Source: Robbsia sp050955065 (GTDB lineage: Bacteria > Pseudomonadota > Gammaproteobacteria > Burkholderiales > Burkholderiaceae). From it: a stretch of 50,020 nt of DNA. The stretch lies in the NCBI GenBank assembly GCA_050955065.1, contig JBPBQT010000146.1, positions 1 through 50,020 of the forward strand, in the 5' to 3' direction. A model generated the notes under the pieces. That model worked only from the letters and a program-made list of their open reading frames with translations. It had not been told where the DNA came from and made no database searches. The position numbers were made by a program, and so were the translations under genes. This document shows, piece by piece, positions 1-6,759 of the stretch (position 1 is the stretch's first letter; every line of letters begins with the position of its first letter).

Positions 1-48
1 GGTGCGGGTGCGGGTGCGGGTGCGGGTGCGGGTGCGGGTGCGGGTGCG
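1..48 (+). repeat. GGTGCG hexanucleotide repeat, 8 copies, inside arsB
   Basis: Eight perfect tandem copies of GGTGCG begin at the first base of the window, so the array may extend further left. Read in the arsB frame it encodes (Gly-Ala)8. A change in copy number would keep the frame and alter the length of this segment of the pump. Confidence 0.95.
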
Positions 49-567
49 GCCATCCTGCTCGTCGTCGCCGCACGCGGCGCGACCATCGCCACGGGCAGGA
101 TAGTGAAAGGCGCGCCGTGGCAGGTGGTGATCTTTTCCCTGGGGATGTATCTGGTGGTCTACGGACTACGCAACCAGGGGCTCACGGCCTACATCGCGCG
201 CTTGCTCGACCGCTTCGCTGCAGGCGGCATGGGGGGGGCGGCGCTGGGAACCGGCTTTCTCGCCGCGTTCCTATCATCGATCATGGACAATATGCCCACG
301 GTGCTGGTGGGCGCGTTGTCGATCGACGCGAGCACGGCGACGGGTGCGGTACGCGAAGCGATGGTATGCGCGAACGTCATCGGCAGCGATCTCGGGCCGA
401 AAATCACGCCGATCGGCTCCCTGGCGACGCTGCTCTGGTTGCATGTGCTGGCGCGCAGGAACCTGACGATCACCTGGGGCCTCTATTTCAGGACGGGCAT
501 CGTGCTGACGGTGCCGATCCTTCTGGCGACGCTGGTCGCCCTGGTGGTCCGGCTGCGATTCGCCTGA
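1..567 (+). CDS. arsB: Arsenite efflux pump ArsB, C-terminal part (5' end outside window)
   Basis: Membrane carrier that expels arsenite or antimonite. The open frame enters from the left edge through the Gly-Ala repeat and continues for 188 residues. From about residue 36 it follows the ArsB family closely, with GAPWQVVIFSLGMYLVVYGL, the amphipathic stretch with SSIMDNMPTVLVGALSIDAS, then GSDLGPKITPIGSLATLLWL and a final membrane span ending in VVRLRFA. E. coli-type ArsB is about 430 residues, so more than half of the gene lies outside the window. The (GA)8 tract precedes the last spans, where homologues have a short hydrophobic or linker segment. The gene converges on arsC with 28 bases between them, so arsB is not in the arsR-arsC transcript; its promoter is off-window. 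Confidence 0.93.
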   Translation, partial: GAGAGAGAGAGAGAGAAILLVVAARGATIATGRIVKGAPWQVVIFSLGMYLVVYGLRNQGLTAYIARLLDRFAAGGMGGAALGTGFLAAFLSSIMDNMPTVLVGALSIDASTATGAVREAMVCANVIGSDLGPKITPIGSLATLLWLHVLARRNLTITWGLYFRTGIVLTVPILLATLVALVVRLRFA

Positions 568-595
568 CGCGGTCCGCAGCGCCGCCGGGTCCTGG

Positions 596-955
596 CTACT
601 GCCGCGCCGGCAGAATATCGAGGACGACGTCCGAGGGCCGGCACAGGCGCACGCCCAGCGGCGTGACGACGAACGGCCGGTTGAGGAGGACCGGTTCGCG
701 CACCATCGCGTCAAGCAAGACATCGTCGTGCAACGTGGGGTCGTCCAGGCCCGTTTCCGCGTATCGGGGGCCTTTCTCCCGGACCGCGTCGCGCGCCGTC
801 AGGCCCGCTTGCGCGATCATGTCGACCAGTACCACCCGCGACGGCGGCGCCTTCAGGTACTCGACGACATGCGGTTCGATCCCAGCGTTGCGAATCAGCG
901 CCAGCGTGGCGCGGGACGTCCCGCAATCCGGATTATGGTAAAGCGTGACATCCAT
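596..955 (-). CDS. arsC: Arsenate reductase, glutaredoxin-dependent (ArsC, R773 type)
   Basis: Cytoplasmic reductase converting arsenate to arsenite, the substrate of ArsB. The 119-residue protein starts with a thioredoxin-like fold and the HNPDCGTSR loop, which puts the catalytic cysteine at residue 11. The three arginines that form the oxyanion pocket in plasmid R773 ArsC have counterparts at R59 (AVREKGPRY), R93 (NRPFV) and R106 (LCRPSD). The protein is somewhat shorter than the 141 residues of R773 ArsC and lacks its C-terminal tail. It lies 10 bases downstream of arsR on the same strand and is presumably co-transcribed with it and induced by arsenite through ArsR. Confidence 0.93.
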   Translation of the reverse strand: MDVTLYHNPDCGTSRATLALIRNAGIEPHVVEYLKAPPSRVVLVDMIAQAGLTARDAVREKGPRYAETGLDDPTLHDDVLLDAMVREPVLLNRPFVVTPLGVRLCRPSDVVLDILPARQ

Positions 956-965
956 CGATGTGTCC

Positions 966-1277
966 TCAACAGGTCTGGCCTTTGCAGCAGTTGTCGGTCA
1001 GAAAACCGATCAGGTGGCGCATCGCATCGAAATTGGCGGAATAGTAGACGAAGCGCCCGGCATGACGCGCGTCGACCAGTCCGGCGTGCGACAAGTCCTT
1101 CAGGTGGAAGGACAACCCGGACGGCGAGACACCCAGTTGGTCGGCTATTTCGCCCGCCGGCATGCCATCCGGGCCTGCGACCACCAACAAACGAAAAATC
1201 GCGAGACGGGACTCGTGCGCCAACGCGCCGAGCGCGCGCAATACGATTTGGTCGGTGGGAGGAGCGATATTCGTCAT
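966..1277 (-). CDS. arsR: ArsR/SmtB-family arsenic-responsive repressor
   Basis: Winged-helix repressor of 103 residues from the ATG at 1277. The recognition helix region is about residues 42-62 (EIADQLGVSPSGLSFHLKDL). The protein ends in CCKGQTC, giving cysteines 97, 98 and 103. This C-terminal trio matches the arsenite site described for Acidithiobacillus ferrooxidans ArsR (C95, C96, C102), not the CVC site in helix alpha-3 of plasmid R773 ArsR. No clear ribosome binding site precedes this ATG. The frame stays open upstream to 1442, through the hexamer repeat, but that extension (Ala-Val repeats) has no counterpart in the family. ArsR probably represses its own operon with arsC. Confidence 0.92.
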   Translation of the reverse strand: MTNIAPPTDQIVLRALGALAHESRLAIFRLLVVAGPDGMPAGEIADQLGVSPSGLSFHLKDLSHAGLVDARHAGRFVYYSANFDAMRHLIGFLTDNCCKGQTC

Positions 1278-1278
1278 G

Positions 1279-1292
1279 GTTCGAATAATACG
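1279..1292 (-). promoter_or_regulatory. Possible arsR -10 element / ArsR half-site
   Basis: On the minus strand TATTAT (1290-1285) is followed directly by TTCGAAC and then the arsR ATG. ArsR operators are AT-rich palindromes with TTCGAA-like halves. If TATTAT is the real -10, the transcript would begin at or just before the ATG and be nearly leaderless, which fits the missing ribosome binding site. No good -35 is visible. Confidence 0.25.
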
Positions 1293-1341
1293 GGAAACAA
1301 CGCGGAAGAAGTACCCGACGACATCCCCGCTCCCCGTTGCT

Positions 1342-1371
1342 GCCACCGCCACCGCCACCGCCACCGCCACC
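1342..1371. repeat. GCCACC (GGTGGC) hexanucleotide repeat, 5 copies, upstream of arsR
   Basis: Five perfect tandem copies of GCCACC lie 65 bases upstream of the arsR start. On the minus strand the unit GGTGGC resembles the GGTGCG unit in arsB. The array falls in the space between arsR and the divergent gene at 1524, where copy number could change promoter spacing. Confidence 0.95.
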
Positions 1372-1523
1372 GCCGTGCGATAGGGAAATGCTCGGTAATA
1401 ACCGCGTTGTTCGGCGAATTGCGCCGATATCGTCCTGATCATAATGCCTACATGGAGATCCGCTCATGCCTAACCCGCGCATCCGGCTCTCATCGGCAGA
1501 TAAACATGAACAGGAACCGCAAC

Positions 1524-1952
1524 ATGTTGAACCATGAAGGATCGCATTCGGCAGCGGAACGCAGAGGCACCCGCCGGGCCATTCCCGCCTACGCCGATGA
1601 GACGGGCGAACCCCATATCCGCAGCGTCGAGGCGCGGTTCCTGCGCGCGTGGCGGCAATCCGTCGCGATCGTGGGCGTCCGGTTCTTCGGTACCGGCAAG
1701 GCCGGCGACATGGAGAAGGTGGCCAGCAAGTGGGATCTCGTGCCGCGCCTTTCGACCATCCGTCATGGCGTCGGCACGCTGGAGTGCACCGAGCAGATGT
1801 TTCTGTCCGCATTGCTCTCGCTCTACAACCCGCACGAGGCGGTACGGCTGCGTCAACAGTGCGGGCTGACGGATTTTCTTGATCTCAACCTTCTCGACCC
1901 GGTGCGGCGCGAGTTGCTGTCGGAACTGTTGTTGAACAGCACAGGATGGTAA
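1524..1952 (+). CDS. Hypothetical protein, 142 aa
   Basis: I do not recognise a family. The ATG at 1524 is chosen because AGGA lies 7-8 bases upstream; an in-frame ATG at 1506 is the alternative. The first 40 residues are polar and charged, probably flexible (MLNHEGSHSAAERRGTRR). The rest looks folded, with alternating hydrophobic and charged residues, one cysteine in GTLECTEQMF and one in QQCGLTD, and a leucine-rich C-terminus (RRELLSELLLNSTGW). There is no signal peptide or membrane span. The stop lies 2 bases before the start of the next gene, so the two are probably translated together. The pair is divergent from arsR, but nothing in the sequence links it to arsenic. Confidence 0.6.
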   Translation: MLNHEGSHSAAERRGTRRAIPAYADETGEPHIRSVEARFLRAWRQSVAIVGVRFFGTGKAGDMEKVASKWDLVPRLSTIRHGVGTLECTEQMFLSALLSLYNPHEAVRLRQQCGLTDFLDLNLLDPVRRELLSELLLNSTGW

Positions 1953-1954
1953 GC

Positions 1955-2233
1955 ATGTCGATCGACGCAATGGCACTGACAATGGGACGGCATGTCGAGC
2001 AAGCCGATCGGGCGCTCAACGCGCTTCACGGCGAACTCAGCCTCGTCACTTTCAGCGGCGACCCCCAAAGCGTGGAGCGCGCGAACCGCTGGATCGCGCG
2101 GATCATCGATTCCAGCGTGGCCCGGCATCCCGGCAATCCCGTGCTCCAGCACGTCGCCAGCGCGATGAAGGACGATTACCGGCGCAAGATCGCCGCCTTG
2201 TCCGCGATGCTGCGCTCCGCCTCCACGCACTGA
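1955..2233 (+). CDS. Hypothetical small protein, 92 aa, paired with the preceding gene
   Basis: I do not recognise a family. The ATG at 1955 has AGGA about 10 bases upstream, inside the end of the previous gene; an in-frame ATG at 1946 would overlap that gene by 7 bases. The protein is predicted mostly helical: MGRHVEQADRALNALHGELS near the start, SVERANRWIARIIDSSVARH in the middle and KDDYRRKIAALSAML at the end. It has no cysteine, signal peptide or membrane span. Tight spacing with the 142-residue gene suggests a two-gene unit whose products may interact. Small helical proteins of this kind include chaperones and regulators, but the sequence does not choose between these. Confidence 0.6.
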   Translation: MSIDAMALTMGRHVEQADRALNALHGELSLVTFSGDPQSVERANRWIARIIDSSVARHPGNPVLQHVASAMKDDYRRKIAALSAMLRSASTH

Positions 2234-2344
2234 ACGACCCGACGCGCGGGACCCGCTCCCATGCGCGCCGCCTTATCTCGAATTCTTCGATGCATAGGAC
2301 GATTGCTTGTTTGCACCGGCGTCAAGGCATTCCTAGAATGACCC

Positions 2345-3322
2345 ATGACTCCCTGGATGTCTTCCATGCAATCGTCTCTTTCGCCTCTCCCCACCCCGGC
2401 CGCACCTTCTGCCGCGCCTTTTGCTGCATCTTCCGCCGCATATCCCGCGACGGCACGCCACGCACGTGCCACCCCGCTCGACATCCGCCCCCTGGGCGGT
2501 GCGCTCGGCGCCGAGGTGTTCGGCCTGCGTCTCGATCGGGAATGGGACGCGGATGATTTCGCCCGGCTGCATCGGGCGCATCTCGACCACCACCTGCTGA
2601 TCTTCCGGGACCTGGACATCGCGCCCGAGCAGCAAATCGCGTTCAGCCGGCGCTTCGGGCCCTTGCAGATCCATGTGCTGCACCAGTTCCAGCTCGCCGA
2701 CCATCCCGAAATTCTGATCGTCTCGAACATCGTCGAGAACGGCGCGCCCGTGGGACTCGGCGACGCAGGTCATTTCTGGCATTCGGATTTGTCGTACAAG
2801 GAAAAACCGAGCCTGGGATCGATGCTCTACGCACGGGAGTTGCCGGCCGAGGGCGGCGATACGCTGTTCGCGAACCAGCACCTGGCATGGGAAACGCTGC
2901 CCGCGGATTTGCGCCGGGCGGTGGCGGGACGGCGCGCCGAACACACCTATCTGGCGCGCTACGCCGAATTGCAGGCGCGCAGCCCGTGGCGGCCGAACCT
3001 GAGCGAGGCACAGCGGGCACAGGTGCTGCCGGTCGAACACCCGATCGTGCGCGTGCACCCCGAGACCGGGCGTCGCGCGCTGTTCGTCAGCGAGCATTTC
3101 ACGACCCGCGTCGTCGGTTTGCCCGAGGACGAGAGCCGCGCGATCCTCGATGCCCTATTCGCGCACAGCGTGCAGCAGGCGTTCCAGTACCGCCACGTCT
3201 GGCGTGCCGGCGACATGGTGTTCTGGGACAACCGCTCGCTGCAGCACCTCGCGGCCGGCTGCCCGGCATCGCAGCGGCGGCGCCTGCATCGCACGACGAT
3301 CGAAGGCGATGCCCCCTTTTGA
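2345..3322 (+). CDS. TauD/TfdA-family Fe(II)/2-oxoglutarate dioxygenase
   Basis: Oxygenase of 325 residues that should couple 2-oxoglutarate decarboxylation to hydroxylation of a small organic acid, sulfonate or phenoxy-type substrate. The iron ligands are visible as H146 and D148 in GHFWHSDLSY and H301 in DNRSLQHLA. Arginines R312 and R316 lie 11 and 15 residues after H301, the same spacing as R266 and R270 of E. coli TauD, which bind 2-oxoglutarate and the sulfonate. The core domain starts near residue 44 (PLDIRPLGGALGAEVFG). The preceding Ala/Pro/Ser-rich 40 residues are probably unstructured, so in-frame ATGs at 2357 or 2366 are possible starts. No sulfonate transporter is adjacent, so taurine is not implied. 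It converges on the DUF3293 gene. Confidence 0.88.
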   Translation: MTPWMSSMQSSLSPLPTPAAPSAAPFAASSAAYPATARHARATPLDIRPLGGALGAEVFGLRLDREWDADDFARLHRAHLDHHLLIFRDLDIAPEQQIAFSRRFGPLQIHVLHQFQLADHPEILIVSNIVENGAPVGLGDAGHFWHSDLSYKEKPSLGSMLYARELPAEGGDTLFANQHLAWETLPADLRRAVAGRRAEHTYLARYAELQARSPWRPNLSEAQRAQVLPVEHPIVRVHPETGRRALFVSEHFTTRVVGLPEDESRAILDALFAHSVQQAFQYRHVWRAGDMVFWDNRSLQHLAAGCPASQRRRLHRTTIEGDAPF

Positions 3323-3323
3323 C

Positions 3324-3375
3324 GGAATCCGCCGGACGCGCCGATCCTGAAAGCCTCGCGTAGCCGCCGGATTCC
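3324..3375. terminator. Possible bidirectional hairpin between convergent genes
   Basis: GGAATCCGCCGG (3324-3335) pairs with CCGCCGGATTCC (3364-3375) at 11 of 12 positions, with a loop of about 28 bases. It sits between the stops of the dioxygenase and the DUF3293 gene. There is no T-run, so intrinsic termination is uncertain. Confidence 0.25.
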
Positions 3376-3392
3376 CTGAATCGGGACCTGCG

Positions 3393-3887
3393 TCACCGCA
3401 ACAGCAGCAGCCTCGGCACGGCATCCGCGCCGCACCAGATCACCGCGTTCTGTTCGTAACGCAGCCCCATGTCGAGCGCGGCGTCCCGGTCCGGTCCCGG
3501 GATCAGGAAACTGGGCTCGCCCGGCCAGTCGTTGCTCGGGTGCCGGCCGATGCCGTCGATCAGGACGAAACCCTGCTGCCGCAACGCCACTGCGAGTTCC
3601 ACCTGGCGCCTGCGATTGTATTCGGCGTCGCAGAGCCGGCCCCATGGGTTACAGGCCGTGAGAAAAACGCTCGACGTCACGTCGTGTGCCGCGTGCAACG
3701 CGCGCAGCGCGGCGCTCGCGCAGTCCACGCGCAGCACCAGCGGCGGGATGGCGGCAACCCGATAGTCGCTTTCGCGATAGGCCTGCACGGTGTCCGCCGG
3801 CACGACCGAAGCGTCCGGTGCCACACTGCGCGCCGGACGTGCCGGACGCGCCGGACGCTTCGGACGCTCTGGCACCGGGTGGCTCAT
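3393..3887 (-). CDS. DUF3293 domain protein
   Basis: Protein of 164 residues with no known function. After a low-complexity N-terminus (RPKRPARPARPARSVAP, from a 9-base repeat near 3835-3870) the DUF3293-like domain spans about residues 34-160: QAYRESDYRV, then FLTACNPWGR, QQGFVLIDGIG, a GEPSFLIPG segment and RYEQNAVIWCG near the end. Its ATG overlaps the stop of the upstream monooxygenase gene in ATGA, so it is translationally coupled and the last gene of the five-gene leftward operon. I recall proteins of this family as small stand-alone cytoplasmic proteins. Its position behind a catabolic set may be incidental or point to a stress or regulatory role. The family call rests on recognition of the motif pattern. 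Confidence 0.7.
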   Translation of the reverse strand: MSHPVPERPKRPARPARPARSVAPDASVVPADTVQAYRESDYRVAAIPPLVLRVDCASAALRALHAAHDVTSSVFLTACNPWGRLCDAEYNRRRQVELAVALRQQGFVLIDGIGRHPSNDWPGEPSFLIPGPDRDAALDMGLRYEQNAVIWCGADAVPRLLLLR

Positions 3888-5506
3888 CCCCCGCGTTCCG
3901 CGGCCCGCAGGTCGATGCTGCGATCGATCAGGGCTTCGGGACCACTAGCCTCGGGGGACGGCGCGTCTGGAAGGCTTGGAGCGGCCGAAGTGGCCGAAGT
4001 GGTCGCAGCAGCCATTCCGGCGGGCGCATCGGCATCGGTCCATTCGTCGCCGAAGAGTTCCGGTTTCGCAAAAGCCTGCAACGCCGCGTAGTGGTGCTCG
4101 CGGTCTTCGCGAAACAAACTCGCGACGATGCCCTGGGCCATCCGCTGCGCGCCGATGCTGACCGCGGGGATATCCCCGGACAGTTTGCCCTGGCTCGCCA
4201 GCGCCGAATAGTTGAACAGGTGGATGCCTTGCAGGCCCGGACAGCTTCCCGGCACCTTTTCGAGACATTCGAACGCCGCACCCAGGTAGGGCGAATGGGC
4301 CAGTTCGCCGTTTTCGCCATCTTGCGGCGCGTCGAGGACATCCTCCCAGAGCCGGATCGCATCGACCACCGGCGCGAGTTCGCCACGCGCCCGCAGGTCG
4401 GTCCGGAACCCCGTCCCGAAAATCAGGAAATCGACCGGGTACTCGCCGCGCGGCGTCTTCACCAGCAGATGCGACGCGCCGTCGATGATCGTCTCGATCG
4501 GGCTGCCGAGGTGGAAATACGCATTCGCGTGGCGCGACACGCGCAACGTGCTGCCGCGCGGGGGCGGCGTCTGCGACCGCATCGCGTAGTGGTTGATGCG
4601 CCATTTCCAGTCGTCGGACAGAGACGCGAAACCGTGCGCGAAGCCCGGACTGGAGACGCCGGTCAGCTTGTTGATGCGCGGCAGGTCATGGCGCCGTACG
4701 AACAGGTCGACGCGCGCGGCGCCGGCCTCGAGCGCCGCCGCCGCGTTGTCCATCGCCGACGCGCCCGCGCCCACCACCGCGACCCGTCGGCCCGCGAGGG
4801 CGGCGAAATCGATCGCGTCGGCCGAGTGCGCCCAGCGATCGCGGGTCAACTGCCGCGCGATCGCCGGCACCTGCGGCTGCCCGCCGCCGTCGCGGCCGGT
4901 GGCGAGCACCACATGCCGCGCCCACGCCTGCCGTTCTTCGCCGCGCGCATTCGCCAGCGTTACTTCGAGCAGACCGTGCAGCGGACGCACCCGCACCACG
5001 TGTATCGCGTTTTCGACGGCGAGACCCAGCGCGTGGCGATACCAGATCAGGTAATCCATCCACTGCGTGCGCGGAATCTTGTCGAGCGTGGCCCATGCGG
5101 CTTCGCCGAACTGGGACTCGTACCATGCACGGAAAGTCAGCGACGGCAACCCGAGCGCGGGTCCCGTCAGCTCTTTCGGCGAGCGCAGGGTTTCCATCCG
5201 CGCGAAGGTCACCCACGGCCCCTCGACACCCGCCGGCGCCCGGTCGACGATGCGCAGATTGTCGATCCCCAGCAGCTTCAACGCCCCGGCGGCCGCGAGA
5301 CCGCACATGCCGGCGCCGACGATCAGCACGTCGCTGACCGCCGCGCCGCGGTGCGTGCGACGCGGCGACCACGCCGGCGCGGGCAGCGCGAGCCATTTCA
5401 GGTCCTGGGCAAGACGTGCCTCGAGCGCCGCGAGCGACGCGGGTGGCGGCGCGGTTCCGGAAGACATCGCCGTCGCCGGCAAGGGAGGCATGCCCGCGTC
5501 AGTCAT
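3884..5506 (-). CDS. FAD-dependent NAD(P)-binding monooxygenase (flavin-containing monooxygenase-like)
   Basis: Enzyme of 540 residues with two Rossmann folds. VGAGMCG at about residues 63-69 binds FAD; VGAGASAMD at about 245-253 binds NAD(P)H. Between them lies the LATGRDGG segment typical of flavin-containing monooxygenases, and FGTGFRTD follows in the C-terminal half. It should hydroxylate a nucleophilic N or S atom or carry out a Baeyer-Villiger-type oxidation; the substrate is not evident. The start at 5506 is supported by GGAG 7 bases upstream and by an 8-base overlap (ATGACTGA) with the upstream CMD gene, whose stop lies at 5499. The C-terminal tail is rich in Ala, Ser and Thr. It is the fourth gene of the mlrC operon and probably acts on the same substrate as its neighbours. 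Confidence 0.85.
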   Translation of the reverse strand: MTDAGMPPLPATAMSSGTAPPPASLAALEARLAQDLKWLALPAPAWSPRRTHRGAAVSDVLIVGAGMCGLAAAGALKLLGIDNLRIVDRAPAGVEGPWVTFARMETLRSPKELTGPALGLPSLTFRAWYESQFGEAAWATLDKIPRTQWMDYLIWYRHALGLAVENAIHVVRVRPLHGLLEVTLANARGEERQAWARHVVLATGRDGGGQPQVPAIARQLTRDRWAHSADAIDFAALAGRRVAVVGAGASAMDNAAAALEAGAARVDLFVRRHDLPRINKLTGVSSPGFAHGFASLSDDWKWRINHYAMRSQTPPPRGSTLRVSRHANAYFHLGSPIETIIDGASHLLVKTPRGEYPVDFLIFGTGFRTDLRARGELAPVVDAIRLWEDVLDAPQDGENGELAHSPYLGAAFECLEKVPGSCPGLQGIHLFNYSALASQGKLSGDIPAVSIGAQRMAQGIVASLFREDREHHYAALQAFAKPELFGDEWTDADAPAGMAAATTSATSAAPSLPDAPSPEASGPEALIDRSIDLRAAERGG

Positions 5507-6719
5507 GCGACGCTCCGCGCACGGGCGGCAGCGCCGGTGCATCGGAAGGCGACGCCGGCGCTGGATCGACGTGCGGCGCCGGCGCTGGATCGACGTGCGG
5601 CGCCGGCGCGCCGAGCGTCTGCATCAGGCGGTTCGCCCAGCCGAAAATCGCGACGACCTGCGAGAAATCGACGATCTCGTCGTCGCTCATGCCCAGCGCG
5701 CGCAACCGGGCGACGTCGCCCTGGTCGAAGGCGCCGACTTCGAGCGTCAGGCGCCGCGCGTAGCGCAGCAGCTCCTGCTCGCGCGCATTCGCGCCGCCGG
5801 TGAAGGGATCCGCGAAAATGCGTTCGACCAGCTCACCGTTGCGCGTCAGCTGATTGAGCCGCTGCGCATGCACCGACGCGCAGTACGGGCAGCCGTTGAG
5901 CATCGACACCACCAGCGCGGCCAGCTCGCGGTCCGCGCGCCCGAGGCCGCCGGGCGCGTACATGATCGCGTTGTACGCGCTGCTGCGTTGCCGCAGCACA
6001 TCCGGGTTGTGCACGAGCGTGAGATAGTAGGCCGACGCGCGCGCGGTGGGACCGCTTTCGTCGAGCACCGCGTTCTGGTCCGGCGTCGCCTGCGCGGCAT
6101 TCACCGGCGTGAGCCAGGATTGCCAGTCGAGCGCGGCGGCGGTAAAGCCCTGAAACCGCTTGAACGAAGCGAGATCCACCGCGGTGTCGTCGCTGTTGGT
6201 ATTGCTGCCGCTGTCCGGCGCGTCGGCGTCGGTGCCCCGCAGCGCGCGTATCGCGCTGATCACGCGCGCCTGGAACGCCACATACCCGATCAGCTGCGAC
6301 AGGGTGACGATATCGCGTTCGCCCAGCCCTGCCACGCGCAGCGTCGCCAGCGAGGCCGACCCGGCCTCCTCCGGCGCAAGCGTCACGCGCCGGGCATGCG
6401 CGAGGACGGCCAGCCGCAGCGGCGTCTGCGCCGCATCATCAGCACCGGCATCGTCACCGGCAGCAGATGCCGCAGCTTCATAGAAGGCGGCAAGCGCCGG
6501 TTCCGGCGTCAGGCGCGCGACCCGTGCCGCGCAGGCAAAACGCGTGTTCAGATCGAGGGTCCCGTCGTCGTCCCGGAACAACGCGTCGAATGCGCTCTGC
6601 ACGGCCGCCACGATCTTCGGACGGTGTTGCCGAAGCGCCGCCGCCGCGGCGGGATTCGCCGGATCGGCGATCCGGTCGATGACATCGCCCAGGGTCTCCG
6701 GGGTCCATGGTCGGTTCAA
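5499..6719 (-). CDS. Fused CMD-domain / alkylhydroperoxidase-like protein (Avi_7170 + Avi_7169 type)
   Basis: Protein of 406 residues joining two carboxymuconolactone-decarboxylase-like halves. The first half (about 1-160) resembles the CMD family named after Avi_7170. The second (about 190-375) carries GCPYCASVHAQRL, an AhpD-type CxxCxxxH centre (C277, C280, H284), and resembles the Avi_7169 alkylhydroperoxidase-domain family. Many genomes encode these as two adjacent genes. The start is a TTG at 6719: GAGGAG lies 7 bases upstream, no ATG or GTG occurs in the available space, and the frame further upstream runs into the transporter gene. The C-terminus holds a 24-base tandem repeat coding APHVDPAP twice. 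It overlaps the monooxygenase gene by 8 bases. It likely reduces or detoxifies a peroxide or handles a pathway intermediate. Confidence 0.85.
   Translation of the reverse strand: MNRPWTPETLGDVIDRIADPANPAAAAALRQHRPKIVAAVQSAFDALFRDDDGTLDLNTRFACAARVARLTPEPALAAFYEAAASAAGDDAGADDAAQTPLRLAVLAHARRVTLAPEEAGSASLATLRVAGLGERDIVTLSQLIGYVAFQARVISAIRALRGTDADAPDSGSNTNSDDTAVDLASFKRFQGFTAAALDWQSWLTPVNAAQATPDQNAVLDESGPTARASAYYLTLVHNPDVLRQRSSAYNAIMYAPGGLGRADRELAALVVSMLNGCPYCASVHAQRLNQLTRNGELVERIFADPFTGGANAREQELLRYARRLTLEVGAFDQGDVARLRALGMSDDEIVDFSQVVAIFGWANRLMQTLGAPAPHVDPAPAPHVDPAPASPSDAPALPPVRGASHD
5554..5601 (-). repeat. 24-base tandem repeat, 2 copies, in the CMD fusion gene
   Basis: Two perfect 24-base units (5554-5577 and 5578-5601) lie near the 3' end of the CMD fusion gene and encode a duplicated Pro/Ala/His/Asp octapeptide in its disordered tail. 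The unit is a multiple of three, so gain or loss keeps the frame. Confidence 0.9.
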
Positions 6720-6759
6720 GCTGACACTCCTCGTGATCTTTTCAGAAAAAACGGTTGAT

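Noticed and set aside
966..1442. Longer ArsR of 158 residues including an Ala-Val repeat
   Set aside because: The extension has no family counterpart, and the ATG at 1277 gives the normal ArsR length. Kept only as a remark.
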